64,000 bases of DNA from JBCFBK01 sp038562555 (lineage in GTDB: Bacteria > Bacteroidota > Bacteroidia > Bacteroidales > Prolixibacteraceae). The notes under the pieces were generated by a model. It made no database searches and was not told where the DNA came from. It saw only the letters and a program-made list of their open reading frames with translations. The translations under genes were made by a program, and so were the position numbers. This document shows, piece after piece, positions 18,844-27,778 of the stretch (positions within the stretch are counted from its first letter, which is position 1; each line of letters begins with the position of its first letter). Where the stretch lies: positions 62,001 to 126,000 of the forward strand of contig JBCFBK010000004.1 of the NCBI GenBank assembly GCA_038562555.1, in the 5' to 3' direction.

Positions 18844-20328
18844 TTAGGGTATAAATTGCAGGGCAACCGGCAGTACGCTCTCGCTGATCATATCGTTGAC
18901 CCACCAGGGGGCTGACCCCAGTCCGGCAATACAGATGATCAGGACAATTACCGCAAAACGTTCGTCCCAGGTGGCATCGGTCAGCTTCAGGTGGTGCTCG
19001 TTAACCGGATTTCCGTAGAGGATCTTGCCCACAAGCCGTAAAATATAGACGGCGGTAATAACGATGGTTGTGGTGGCCGCAATCGTCAGTGTCCGGTGAA
19101 AAATATCCGTATGGACAAACGACCCGACAAAGATGGTCATTTCGGCCACGAAACCGCTGAAACCGGGCAGCCCGAGATTAGCCAAACCGGCAATGACATA
19201 ACATACGGCCAGAAAAGGCATAATCTTCATCAGTCCGCCAAGTTCCCGGACGTCCCGGGTATGGGTCCGGCCATAGATCATTCCGATCAGGGCAAAGAAA
19301 AGGGCAGTGATCAGTCCGTGGCTGAGCATCTGCAGGATGGCGCCAGTGAAAGCGGTACGGGTCATCATCAGGATGGCAAATAATACCAGTCCGCAGTGGC
19401 TTACCGACGAGTAGGCATTGATGTACTTGAGGTCGGTTTGCACAATGGCGCTGAAAGCCCCGTAAACGACGCTGATAGCTGTCAGTATAAGGAAAATCCA
19501 CCCGAGTTCGTGCGCTGCCTCAGGCATCAAATAAATAGCCACACGGAAGCAGCCATATCCGCCTAGTTTCATCAGCACACCGGCGTGGAGCATCGACACG
19601 GCCGTAGGCGCCGAAGCATGACCGTCGGGGCTCCAGGTGTGAAAGGGAAATAACGCCCCCAGAACGCCGAAACCCACAAAAGTGAGCGGAAACCAGATGT
19701 ATTGCTGTTCAAGCGGTATGTTGTTCCGGGCGGCGATCTCCAGCAGGTTCATGGTATCGGCGCCGCTGCCAAAATAAATGCCCAGAATGCCCGATAACAG
19801 GAAGGCCGATCCTCCCATCAGCATCAGCGTCAGTTTCATGGCCGCATATTCCCTGCGCCCGCTTCCCCATACCCCGATAAGCAGGTACATGGGAATCAGC
19901 GCTATTTCGTAGAACATGAACATGGTAAACAGGTCGATTGAGATAAAAAAGCCAAAGACGCCCATGCTGAGCAGGGTGAACCAAAGGAAGTATTCTTTGA
20001 TCTGTATGTTCATCTGCCAGGATGCAAAGGTACCGGTGAATACGATGATCGCGCTGAGCAACAACATGGCCACTGAAACACCGTCTACTCCCGTTGAATA
20101 GGCGATGTGCAGCGGTGCATACCAGGTGGTGTCGGCACGAAACAGCATTTCGGCGGTGTTACCGGTACTGCGTTCACCCAGATACAGAAATACCAGGGTC
20201 ACCGACAGGATCAGCAAGGCCGTACTTCCCGCGACCATCACGGTTTTGATGGCCTTTTCCCCTTTTGCAGCCCAGAGTCCGGCGAGCATCAGTAAAGGAA
20301 TGAGTACGAAGAGTGATAGAAAGTTCAT
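18844..20328 (-). CDS. nuoM: NADH-quinone oxidoreductase subunit M
   Basis: Antiporter-like, proton-pumping subunit of complex I, 494 aa, about 14 transmembrane helices. Conserved features are FMFYEIALIPMYLLIGVWG with the functional Glu, the FPFHTWSPDGHASAPTAVS block, and LMKLGGYG with its Lys. Length and start (MNFLSLFVLIPLL) are normal for the family. It begins 12 nt after the nuoL stop. Confidence 0.96.
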   Translation of the reverse strand: MNFLSLFVLIPLLMLAGLWAAKGEKAIKTVMVAGSTALLILSVTLVFLYLGERSTGNTAEMLFRADTTWYAPLHIAYSTGVDGVSVAMLLLSAIIVFTGTFASWQMNIQIKEYFLWFTLLSMGVFGFFISIDLFTMFMFYEIALIPMYLLIGVWGSGRREYAAMKLTLMLMGGSAFLLSGILGIYFGSGADTMNLLEIAARNNIPLEQQYIWFPLTFVGFGVLGALFPFHTWSPDGHASAPTAVSMLHAGVLMKLGGYGCFRVAIYLMPEAAHELGWIFLILTAISVVYGAFSAIVQTDLKYINAYSSVSHCGLVLFAILMMTRTAFTGAILQMLSHGLITALFFALIGMIYGRTHTRDVRELGGLMKIMPFLAVCYVIAGLANLGLPGFSGFVAEMTIFVGSFVHTDIFHRTLTIAATTTIVITAVYILRLVGKILYGNPVNEHHLKLTDATWDERFAVIVLIICIAGLGSAPWWVNDMISESVLPVALQFIP

Positions 20329-20340
20329 ATCGGGTTTCTT

Positions 20341-22233
20341 TTAGAAAGTCAGTAACAGGGTTAATATCAGCGCCAGCGCGCCAAGCAAAAAGACCAGCGC
20401 ATACTGCTGAACCTGGCCGCTTTGCAAATTCCGGATCGAATTGCTGGTCGCATGGGTGCCCCGCGCCAGGAAGTCGAAAAATCCGTCGATCACTTGACGA
20501 TCGAACCAGGCGATGGGTGCGCTGATATACCGGAAGATCACTTTATGCGTGATAAACTGGTAGATTTCGTCTACATAGAAGCGGTTCGATGCGGCCCGGT
20601 GCAGCCCCGCCAGGTTTCGCGCAAGCTTCTCAGCTATTGGCTGCGACGGCCGGATGTAGATCAGTGTAGCCAGGGCGATGGCAATGACGGCTGTCGCCAC
20701 GCTGGTGACCGCTACGGTTGTGTCGAGGTGAATGTGATAGGCTTCCCCGTTGCTGCTGACAAATTCGCCAAAGGGAACGAATCCGGCAACACAGGTCACC
20801 GCAGCCAGGAACATCAGCGGAAATGTCATGGCCAGCTTGCTTTCGTGCGGTTTATGCGAGCCGTGAATCTTCACGTCCTTCCCCCAGAATATCCCAAAGT
20901 ACAGACGGAACATATAAAATGCAGTCAGGCCTGCAATACCGGTCATTATCCAGCCCATCACCGGACTGTAGGCAAAGCCGGCTGCCAGGATTTCGTCTTT
21001 GGAGAAGAAACCTGAAAAAGGCGGAATGCCGGCTATGGCCAGACAGGCGATTAAAAAGGTGATGTGGGTGACGGGCATGTATTTCCTCAGCCCGCCCATG
21101 TCTTTCATTTCGTTACTGTGAACGGCATGGATAATGCTTCCGGCGCCAAGGAAAAGCAATGCCTTGAACATGGCATGGGTAAACAGGTGAAACATGGAGG
21201 CCATGTAACCCAGTCCGCCTTCGTGAGGATCCATGCCGGTACTCACACCCAGGGCGACCATCATAAAACCGATCTGTGAAATGGTGGAAAAGGCAAGAAC
21301 GCGTTTAATATCGGTTTGAACACAGGCAATCACTGCGGCAAAGAAAGCGGTGAAAGCGCCTACCCATCCGATGATCTCCAGCACGCCGGGGGCATAGATG
21401 ATGAAAAGCGGGAACATCCGGGCAACCAGGTAAACCCCGGCTACCACCATGGTGGCTGCATGGATCAGGGCACTGACTGGTGTCGGACCTTCCATGGCAT
21501 CGGGCAGCCAGATGTGCAGCGGAAACAGGGCGCTTTTGCCGGCGCCGCCTGCAAACATGAGTCCCAATGCCAGTGGAAGCATGGCTGCGCCACCGGCAAT
21601 AAGGGCTGTTTCGGTCGGCGAAAAGGCAAATGTTCCGGCATAGAAACCGTAGACGAGAATACCGATCAGGAAACCCAGATCAGCAAAACGGGTTACAATA
21701 AAAGCCTTTTTACTGGCCGCCACGGCAGCCGGTTTGGTATAATAAAACCCGATGAGCAGATAGGAACTCACCCCAACGAGTTCCCAGAACAGGTACATCT
21801 GGAAGATGTTGGTGGCAACAACCAGCCCGAGCATCGACATGGTGAACAGCGAGAGGAAGGCGTAGTATCGCTGAAACCCTTTCTCGCCTTTCATGTACCC
21901 GAATGAGTAGATATGCACCATCAGCGACACGGTTGAGATCACCACGAGCATCATCACCGAGATGGGATCCAGCAGTATGCCCATATCGATCTGCAGGGTC
22001 TCCGTAAACCGGATCCAGCTGAAGTTGTAAGGTATGAGTGTTGCAAAAGTTCCCCCTGCTGTTCGCGGCGCTGTAAAATACTGCCAGGCTGTGTAGTAAC
22101 TCAACAGGGTGACAAGTGTTAGCGAGAGCGTTCCCAGCAGGCCGGCCACCGCAGGTTTTAACCACTTTCCGCAGATTCCCAGGATCAGAAAGGAAAAGAG
22201 CGGAAATAAAAGGATGAATACCGTTATGTTCAT
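20341..22233 (-). CDS. nuoL: NADH-quinone oxidoreductase subunit L
   Basis: Largest antiporter-like subunit of complex I, 630 aa. The NuoL hallmarks are FWELVGVSSYLLIGFYYTKP (conserved Glu), ALFPLHIWLPDAMEGPTPVS, and SALIHAATMVVAGVYLVAR. The C-terminal extension (after about residue 480) forms the long lateral helix in known structures. It begins 22 nt after nuoK. Confidence 0.96.
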   Translation of the reverse strand: MNITVFILLFPLFSFLILGICGKWLKPAVAGLLGTLSLTLVTLLSYYTAWQYFTAPRTAGGTFATLIPYNFSWIRFTETLQIDMGILLDPISVMMLVVISTVSLMVHIYSFGYMKGEKGFQRYYAFLSLFTMSMLGLVVATNIFQMYLFWELVGVSSYLLIGFYYTKPAAVAASKKAFIVTRFADLGFLIGILVYGFYAGTFAFSPTETALIAGGAAMLPLALGLMFAGGAGKSALFPLHIWLPDAMEGPTPVSALIHAATMVVAGVYLVARMFPLFIIYAPGVLEIIGWVGAFTAFFAAVIACVQTDIKRVLAFSTISQIGFMMVALGVSTGMDPHEGGLGYMASMFHLFTHAMFKALLFLGAGSIIHAVHSNEMKDMGGLRKYMPVTHITFLIACLAIAGIPPFSGFFSKDEILAAGFAYSPVMGWIMTGIAGLTAFYMFRLYFGIFWGKDVKIHGSHKPHESKLAMTFPLMFLAAVTCVAGFVPFGEFVSSNGEAYHIHLDTTVAVTSVATAVIAIALATLIYIRPSQPIAEKLARNLAGLHRAASNRFYVDEIYQFITHKVIFRYISAPIAWFDRQVIDGFFDFLARGTHATSNSIRNLQSGQVQQYALVFLLGALALILTLLLTF

Positions 22234-22255
22234 TTTCAGTCTTTTTTTAATTGAT

Positions 22256-22567
22256 CTACCACTTCATTTCATTCAGGTTTTTCACCTGTATACTGCGGAT
22301 ATTCCGGTAGATGTTGATCATGATGGCAATCGCCACCGCCGTTTCAGCAGCCGAAATGGCAATGGAGAAGAGGGCAAACATGTGCCCTTCCAATCCGTCG
22401 GGAAACAGGAACCGGTTGAAAACAGCAAAGTTGATGTCGGTGGCATTCAGGATCAGCTCGATCGAGATCAGGATGGCCAGGGTGTTCCGGCGGACGAAGA
22501 ATCCGTAAATCCCCGCGAAGAACATGATCGCCGAAACGACCAGGTAATATTCCATGTGTATCGTCAT
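22256..22567 (-). CDS. nuoK: NADH-quinone oxidoreductase subunit K
   Basis: Small membrane subunit of complex I with three helices. I chose the ATG at 22567 (MTIHMEYYLVVSAIMF), giving 103 aa, the usual size; a start at 22588 would add seven residues overlapping nuoJ. The conserved buried glutamates are in ISIELILNATDINF and AETAVAIAI. Spacing to nuoJ is a few bases, so the two are translationally close. Confidence 0.94.
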   Translation of the reverse strand: MTIHMEYYLVVSAIMFFAGIYGFFVRRNTLAILISIELILNATDINFAVFNRFLFPDGLEGHMFALFSIAISAAETAVAIAIMINIYRNIRSIQVKNLNEMKW

Positions 22568-22571
22568 AGTC

Positions 22572-23084
22572 TTAACGTTTTCGTGCAATTAATAATCCGC
22601 CGATGATGCAGGCCAGCAGCAGGATGCTTACCGCTTCAAAGGGCAGGACATAGCCGTACTTTTCGCCGCCAAGCAAAGCATGGCCGATGCTTTTAATGCT
22701 GACCTCCACCGGTTCAATCTGGGCGGTGGGCTTAAACTGATGGGTCAGCGTGATAAAAAGGATGATAACGCCGCCGGCAACAGCAGCGCCTAGTCCGGCG
22801 AGAAATTTGCCGCGTTTCAGCTTCTCGGCCTTGTCGCCCTCCCCGCTGGTAAGCAGGATGGAGAAGACATAAAGTACGACGATCCCTCCGGCATAGACCA
22901 TGATCTGTACCGATCCGAGGAACGTGTAGCCCAGCATAAAGTAGATTCCTGCTGTCGCGATTAAAACGAAAAGCAGGTAAGTAGCCGAACGCACAATCCG
23001 GGTGGTGACAACGGTCAGTACCGAAAACACGGAAATGGCTACTGCCAGGATGTAGAATATGATGGTTTCAAGTGATAATCCCAT
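22572..23084 (-). CDS. nuoJ: NADH-quinone oxidoreductase subunit J
   Basis: Membrane subunit J of complex I, 170 aa and five helices. The ATG at 23084 (MGLSLETIIFYILAVAIS) is chosen because the longer reading runs back through the nuoI coding region in another frame. Family features are the VFSVLTVVTTRIVRSATYL stretch and the Gly-rich MLGYTFLGSVQIMVYAGGIV with its pi-bulge helix. Confidence 0.94.
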   Translation of the reverse strand: MGLSLETIIFYILAVAISVFSVLTVVTTRIVRSATYLLFVLIATAGIYFMLGYTFLGSVQIMVYAGGIVVLYVFSILLTSGEGDKAEKLKRGKFLAGLGAAVAGGVIILFITLTHQFKPTAQIEPVEVSIKSIGHALLGGEKYGYVLPFEAVSILLLACIIGGLLIARKR

Positions 23085-23088
23085 GGTT

Positions 23089-23556
23089 TTATTTTTTGTC
23101 GATGACTTTACTGCCTTCGTGGTTAAGGGTACGGTTGAGCTTCTGCCGGTCAAATACGGCATGTTCGAACGACTGGTCGAAGGTGATGGCATCGTGCGGG
23201 CAGGCCGTTACGCAGAGCTGGCAAAACATGCACGACCCGAGGTCGTACTTGTATGTTTTCAGGATCTTTTTCTTTTTTCCTTCGGGAAGTTCAAGGATTT
23301 CGGTGATCACTTCGATGGTATCGTTCGGACAGGCTGTCTGGCAAAGTCCGCAGGCGACGCACCGGTGTTCGTTGTCTGCATTGTGCGGCATGGTGAGTGA
23401 ACCGCGGAAACGATCGGGCAAAACGAGTTCAGCCCGGTTTTCGGGGTACTGTTCAGTTGTTTTTTTGCGGAAGTACACGTTGATGGTGGTTTTCATTCCT
23501 GTAAGCAGGGAGCCAATGGCATGAAAAAGTCCGCCGAAATAACTGTTATTACTCAT
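23089..23556 (-). CDS. nuoI: NADH-quinone oxidoreductase subunit I
   Basis: Peripheral-arm ferredoxin subunit carrying two 4Fe-4S clusters (N6a, N6b) that pass electrons to NuoB. Cysteines are C66-C69-C72-C76 (CVACGLCQTACP) and C109-C112-C115-C119 (CMFCQLCVTACP), all eight present. 155 aa, normal. It starts 15 nt after nuoH. Confidence 0.96.
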   Translation of the reverse strand: MSNNSYFGGLFHAIGSLLTGMKTTINVYFRKKTTEQYPENRAELVLPDRFRGSLTMPHNADNEHRCVACGLCQTACPNDTIEVITEILELPEGKKKKILKTYKYDLGSCMFCQLCVTACPHDAITFDQSFEHAVFDRQKLNRTLNHEGSKVIDKK

Positions 23557-23570
23557 TATTCTTTCTTCAT

Positions 23571-24647
23571 TTAAAAGTGTAATTCAAAGACGACGACAAC
23601 GACCATCAGGAGCAGGTTTACAAGGCCAATCGGCACGAGGTATTTCCATTCAAGGCTCAGGATCTGGTCGATGCGCAACCGGGGGAAGGTCCACCTGATC
23701 CACATCAGCAGGAATACCACCACGAATGTTTTGGTAAAGAACCACACAAAGCCCGGGATATAATCCATTACGGCGTTAAACCCTTCCAGGCCCGATATGT
23801 GCAGGGGCATCCAGCCGCCCAGGAAAATAGTGCTGGCAACGGCAGCCACGATAAACAGGTTCAGGTACTCGGCCAGGTAGAAAAAAGCGAAGTGCATGCC
23901 GCTGTATTCGGTATGATAACCGGCCGTGAGCTCACTTTCTGCCTCCGGAAGGTCGAAGGGGCCGCGGTTGGTCTCGGCATTTCCGGCGATGAGGTAAATG
24001 ACAAAGGCAATAAGCGCTGGGATGTGTCCTTTAAAGATGAACCAGCCGTCCGACTGGAATTCGACGATCTCCGAAAATTGCATGGTTCCCATCAGCACCA
24101 CCATGGTCAGGATGGAGAGTCCCACCGAAAGTTCATAGCTGATGATCTGGGCGCCGCTTCGCATGGCCCCGATGAGGGGGAATTTACTGTTGCTTCCCCA
24201 TCCGGCCAGCAGGATGCCCACCACCCCGGTTGATGATGCGGCCAGGAGGAAGAAGACGCCGACATTGAAGTTGAGCACCTCCAGTCCTTTGCTGAGTGGT
24301 ATGCACGAAAAAGTGACGATCGAAGCGATAATCACGATGAACGGTGCCACCCCGTAAAGGAATTTATCGGAACTCTTCAGTGCGATGATCTCTTTGGTGA
24401 AAAGCTTGATCAGGTCGGCGAAGAGTTGCATGATACCCCATTTCCCTACCCGTGTTGGTCCCAGACGAAGCTGAAAGGCGGCGCAGACCTTGCGTTCCAT
24501 GTAAATCAGGATGAGCGCCAGCAGCGCATACATCAACAGGATGCAGACGCCGATCAGGATGCACTCCACAAAGATGGCAAGTCCTTCCGACATCGTGGAA
24601 GTGAGCATTTGGTGCACCCGGTTTGTTACGGTACTAAAATCAAACAT
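23571..24647 (-). CDS. nuoH: NADH-quinone oxidoreductase subunit H
   Basis: Membrane subunit at the quinone-binding junction of complex I, 358 aa, eight or nine helices. Conserved cytoplasmic loop residues are YMERKVCAAFQLRLGPTRVG and the acidic quinone-channel loop FDLPEAESELTAGYHTEYSG. Start MFDFSTVTNRVHQML follows nuoCD by 12 nt. Confidence 0.96.
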   Translation of the reverse strand: MFDFSTVTNRVHQMLTSTMSEGLAIFVECILIGVCILLMYALLALILIYMERKVCAAFQLRLGPTRVGKWGIMQLFADLIKLFTKEIIALKSSDKFLYGVAPFIVIIASIVTFSCIPLSKGLEVLNFNVGVFFLLAASSTGVVGILLAGWGSNSKFPLIGAMRSGAQIISYELSVGLSILTMVVLMGTMQFSEIVEFQSDGWFIFKGHIPALIAFVIYLIAGNAETNRGPFDLPEAESELTAGYHTEYSGMHFAFFYLAEYLNLFIVAAVASTIFLGGWMPLHISGLEGFNAVMDYIPGFVWFFTKTFVVVFLLMWIRWTFPRLRIDQILSLEWKYLVPIGLVNLLLMVVVVVFELHF

Positions 24648-24659
24648 ATCTTTCGTCTT

Positions 24660-26222
24660 TTATCGGTCAATATCAGGTACAACATAGTCCAGTGTTCCGC
24701 CAATGGTAATTAAGTCGGCGATCTTCACGCCCCGGCAAATGGTTTCCACAGCCGAAACAAGCGGTAAGCCCGTGCTCCTGAAATGAACGCGGTAGGGAGT
24801 TTTTTCTCCCCGGCTCTCGATGAATACGCCGAATTCTCCCCGGCTGCCTTCAACAGCGGTATAGTACGAGCCTTCGGGTACCCGGATAACGGGTTTCATC
24901 TTTTCCTGGTGGCTGCCTTCCGGAATGTTGTCGATGAGTTGTTCAATGATATGCATCGATTCCATGATCTCATCCATCCGGACCATATAGCGGGCGTAAC
25001 TGTCGCCTTCCTGATAAACAATCTCTTTGAAGTCGACTTTGTCATACACGGCGTAAGGCGAGCGTTTGCGGACATCACAAGCCCAGCCCGACGCGCGGCC
25101 GGTGCCTCCGGTGGCGCCAAACGAAATGGCATCTTCGCGGCTTAACACGCCAACTCCCTTCATCCGCTGGACAGCAATGATGTTCCCGGTGAAAATGTCA
25201 TGGTATTCATGGAGAATTCCGCGCAGGTGTACGATGAATTCCTTTACTTTTCGTACAAAGTTTGGATGGATGTCGGCTTGCACCCCGCCAATGGTATTAT
25301 AGTTCATGATGAGACGGCCGCCACAGGTCTCTTCGAAAATGTCGAGTATTTTTTCCCGGTCGCGGAACCCGTAAAAGAAGGCCGTGAGAGCGCCAAGGTC
25401 CATGCACAGACAGGAATAAAACAGCAGGTGTGAATCGATCCGCTGCAATTCATCCATAATGGTGCGGATATACTGTACGCGCTGCGAAACCTCGACTCCC
25501 ATAGCTCTTTCAATGCACATACACAGGGCATGGCGGTTCTGATGGGCTCCGAGATAATCGAGCCGGTCGGTCAGTGCCAGGGTCTGCGGATAAGTGAGGC
25601 TTTCGCACATTTTCTCGATGCCCCGGTGGATGTATCCGCAGTTGGCGTCGATCTTCCGGATAGTTTCTCCCTCGAGCGATACGCGGAAACGAAGCACACC
25701 ATGGGTTGCCGGGTGCTGGGGACCGATGTTGACCACATATTCATCGTCTTCGAAAATCAGGTTCTCCTTATCAATCAGGATACCCTTCGGACCCATTTCG
25801 AGCTCGGTTGTGGAATCGATCGTCGTTTCATTCTCCATGCGCAGCGGATTCCGTTCATCCATCGGATCGTCGTCCTTACGCAGGGGATACCCTACCCAGT
25901 CGTTACGCAGGTACAGCCGGCGCATGTCGGGATGGCCGATAAACCTGATCCCAAAGAAATCATAAACCTCGCGTTCCTTGAAATTGGCAGCCTTCCAGAT
26001 ATCGCAGACGGATTGTAGTTCCGGATTGCCGCGGTCGCTTGTTGAGGTGCTTACAGCGATCCGTTCGCCTGTTTCGGTTGACTCGAGATGGTAGATCACG
26101 CCGAGACGGTCGCCCCAGTCCATGCCGACCAGGTTTTTCAGGAAGTCCATTTGTTTTTCATGGCACAGTTTCAGCGCTTCGTCGTGGAACTGTTCCTGCG
26201 GTATTTCGATGATCTCCTTCAT
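24660..26222 (-). CDS. nuoCD: NADH-quinone oxidoreductase subunit C/D fusion
   Basis: 520-aa fusion. Residues about 1-130 are NuoC (FLKNLVGMDWGDRLGVIYHL, REVYDFFGIRFIGHPDMRRL). Residues about 160-520 are NuoD, the 49-kDa quinone-site subunit (NIGPQHPATHGVLRF, CGYIHRGIEKMCE, GGRLIMNYNTIGGV). His in GPQHPATHG lines the quinone pocket. The fusion is the usual Bacteroidota and enterobacterial arrangement. The start overlaps the end of nuoB by four bases (ATGA), suggesting translational coupling. Confidence 0.96.
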   Translation of the reverse strand: MKEIIEIPQEQFHDEALKLCHEKQMDFLKNLVGMDWGDRLGVIYHLESTETGERIAVSTSTSDRGNPELQSVCDIWKAANFKEREVYDFFGIRFIGHPDMRRLYLRNDWVGYPLRKDDDPMDERNPLRMENETTIDSTTELEMGPKGILIDKENLIFEDDEYVVNIGPQHPATHGVLRFRVSLEGETIRKIDANCGYIHRGIEKMCESLTYPQTLALTDRLDYLGAHQNRHALCMCIERAMGVEVSQRVQYIRTIMDELQRIDSHLLFYSCLCMDLGALTAFFYGFRDREKILDIFEETCGGRLIMNYNTIGGVQADIHPNFVRKVKEFIVHLRGILHEYHDIFTGNIIAVQRMKGVGVLSREDAISFGATGGTGRASGWACDVRKRSPYAVYDKVDFKEIVYQEGDSYARYMVRMDEIMESMHIIEQLIDNIPEGSHQEKMKPVIRVPEGSYYTAVEGSRGEFGVFIESRGEKTPYRVHFRSTGLPLVSAVETICRGVKIADLITIGGTLDYVVPDIDR

Positions 26223-26791
26223 TCCTGATCCTCCTTTCTGTTTACACCCCCAAAGAATTTTTCAACCTTTACCTTACGTTGCAACTGCATCAGTCCGTAG
26301 TAAAACGCTTCGGGCCTGGGGGGGCAGCCGGGGATATAGACATCGACAGGCAGGATCAGATCTACGCCGTTAAGCACATGATAGGATTTTTTGAACGGAC
26401 CTCCGCTAACCGCACAGCCGCCAACGGCAATGACGTATTTGGGATCGGGCATCTGGTCGTAAAGACGCTTCAGTACGGGGGCCATTTTGTTCGTGATTGT
26501 TCCGCAAACCATGATGATGTCGGCCTGACGGGGACTGGCACGGGCGACTTCAAAGCCGAAGCGGGCCATATCGTAGCGGGCGGCGCCAAGGGCCATGAAT
26601 TCGATGCCGCAGCAGCTTGTGGCGAAGGTGAGCGGCCAGAAGGAGTTGCTTCGGCCCCAGTTCACGATATCCTGAAAGGCTCCCACAAAAACCCCGGCCC
26701 CGTTTTCATTCAGCTCGCGGACCAGCTTTTCAAGCGTTTCATTATCAGTAAACTCCTCGTAAGGAATTGATTTGATTTCTGGTTTTTTCAT
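26219..26791 (-). CDS. nuoB: NADH-quinone oxidoreductase subunit B
   Basis: Peripheral-arm subunit that holds the terminal 4Fe-4S cluster N2. The four ligands are present: C60 and C61 (FATSCCGIEFM), C126 (VGGCAVSGGP) and C156 (PGCPPRPEAF). 190 aa. The 99-nt spacer between nuoA and nuoB is the only wide gap in the operon and holds two heptamer repeat arrays. The ATG follows one of them by 4 nt. Confidence 0.96.
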   Translation of the reverse strand: MKKPEIKSIPYEEFTDNETLEKLVRELNENGAGVFVGAFQDIVNWGRSNSFWPLTFATSCCGIEFMALGAARYDMARFGFEVARASPRQADIIMVCGTITNKMAPVLKRLYDQMPDPKYVIAVGGCAVSGGPFKKSYHVLNGVDLILPVDVYIPGCPPRPEAFYYGLMQLQRKVKVEKFFGGVNRKEDQE

Positions 26792-26798
26792 CTTTTAG

Positions 26799-26826
26799 TA
26801 TCAAGTATCAAGACACAAGTATCAAG
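26799..26826. repeat. Heptamer repeat array A1 (TATCAAG units)
   Basis: Four 7-nt units in register: TATCAAG, TATCAAG, ACACAAG, TATCAAG. It lies just upstream of the nuoB start on the minus strand. A 26-nt block (26795-26820) recurs exactly at 28786-28811. Confidence 0.85.
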
Positions 26827-26863
26827 ATAAGAGTCAAATAAATTTTGACGGATATTTTTTGTG

Positions 26864-26891
26864 TTACGACTTACGACTCTGTACTTACGAC
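26864..26891. repeat. Heptamer repeat array B (TTACGAC units)
   Basis: Four 7-nt units: TTACGAC, TTACGAC, TCTGTAC, TTACGAC, again with the third unit degenerate. The array abuts the nuoA stop codon (complement of 26891-26893). Confidence 0.85.
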
Positions 26892-27241
26892 TATTTCCAT
26901 TCCAGTGCACCTTTGCGCCAGGCATAAGCCAGGCCCATGGTCAGGATGACCAGGAAAAAAGAGACGCTGATCAGTCCCGACACCCCTAAGTCTTTTACAA
27001 TGACTGCCCAGGGAAACAGAAATACGGTCTCCACGTCGAACATCAGGAACAGGATGGCAAACAGGTAATACCCCACGCGAAACTGCATCCATGATTTTCC
27101 TCTGGTGGGAATACCGCATTCGTAGGCTTCCTCCTTTTGCGGGTTCCAGGAGCGCGGAGAAATGGCTTTTGCGGCGAGTAAGGCAATGCTGACAAACGCA
27201 ACCGCCGTTAACAGAACAACAACCAGTAAAATAAAATTCAT
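26891..27241 (-). CDS. nuoA: NADH-quinone oxidoreductase subunit A
   Basis: First gene of the complex I operon, a 116-aa subunit with three helices. The conserved loop KEEAYECGIPTRGKSWMQFR contains the Cys used in conformational switching, and FDVETVFLFPWA is the second family motif. nuoE, nuoF and nuoG do not occur here, so the operon encodes only the quinone and pump modules. The stop codon sits at the edge of heptamer array B. Confidence 0.95.
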   Translation of the reverse strand: MNFILLVVVLLTAVAFVSIALLAAKAISPRSWNPQKEEAYECGIPTRGKSWMQFRVGYYLFAILFLMFDVETVFLFPWAVIVKDLGVSGLISVSFFLVILTMGLAYAWRKGALEWK

Positions 27242-27325
27242 AATGCCGGATTCTTTAATTGGACATAATAAAGGCCAGGCTCTGCATACCTGGAGAGCCC
27301 GATTTGTCTGCTATACGATCAGATC

Positions 27326-27691
27326 CTAGGTGATTATTTTTCGCAGCCCAAAGACATAATAGCCTGTTGGATCTGAGGAGTGATCAGCAAATATAAGTGG
27401 TTCGTGTACGTGTAACTGTCCGTTCACCGGCCCATGCTTGGGCCAGGATCCGGTAAAGCGGAGAATACTTTTTATGGAGGGAATATTGTTCAGGTCGGGA
27501 TTAAGACAGCATGCCATTTCGGAAAGATCAAAACCTGCCGGTTTGATGCTATGCAGGTCCGCTGTTCTGTCATGAGTATTAAGTTCCGTTTTATTCGGCG
27601 TATGATGATGGAGATCCGATGCTTCAGACATAATCGCCTGAAACATGCTGACAGTTATCATCAAAGCACAAAATTGAACGATCTTTACCAT
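27326..27691 (-). CDS. Small secreted protein of unknown function
   Basis: 121 aa from the ATG at 27691. The first 26 residues (MVKIVQFCALMITVSMFQAI...) look like a signal peptide. The mature part is His-rich (SDLHHHTPNKTELNTHDR) and has a CC pair in EMACCLNPDLN. No family is recognised. It lies alone between nuoA and trpS, on the same strand. A plus-strand reading overlaps it, but the signal peptide favours the minus strand. I am moderately sure it is a gene. Confidence 0.5.
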   Translation of the reverse strand: MVKIVQFCALMITVSMFQAIMSEASDLHHHTPNKTELNTHDRTADLHSIKPAGFDLSEMACCLNPDLNNIPSIKSILRFTGSWPKHGPVNGQLHVHEPLIFADHSSDPTGYYVFGLRKIIT

Positions 27692-27778
27692 GCTATCTGT
27701 TTTGCGCCGCAAATATAGAATTTAATCCCTGTATTGCAATGTCTGGATAGCAAAAATTTGAGCAACAACTAATTTTCA

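Noticed and set aside
27434..27718. A 94-codon plus-strand ORF overlapping the small secreted protein
   Set aside because: It has no signal peptide or domain, and the minus-strand frame has a good signal peptide; only one can be the gene.
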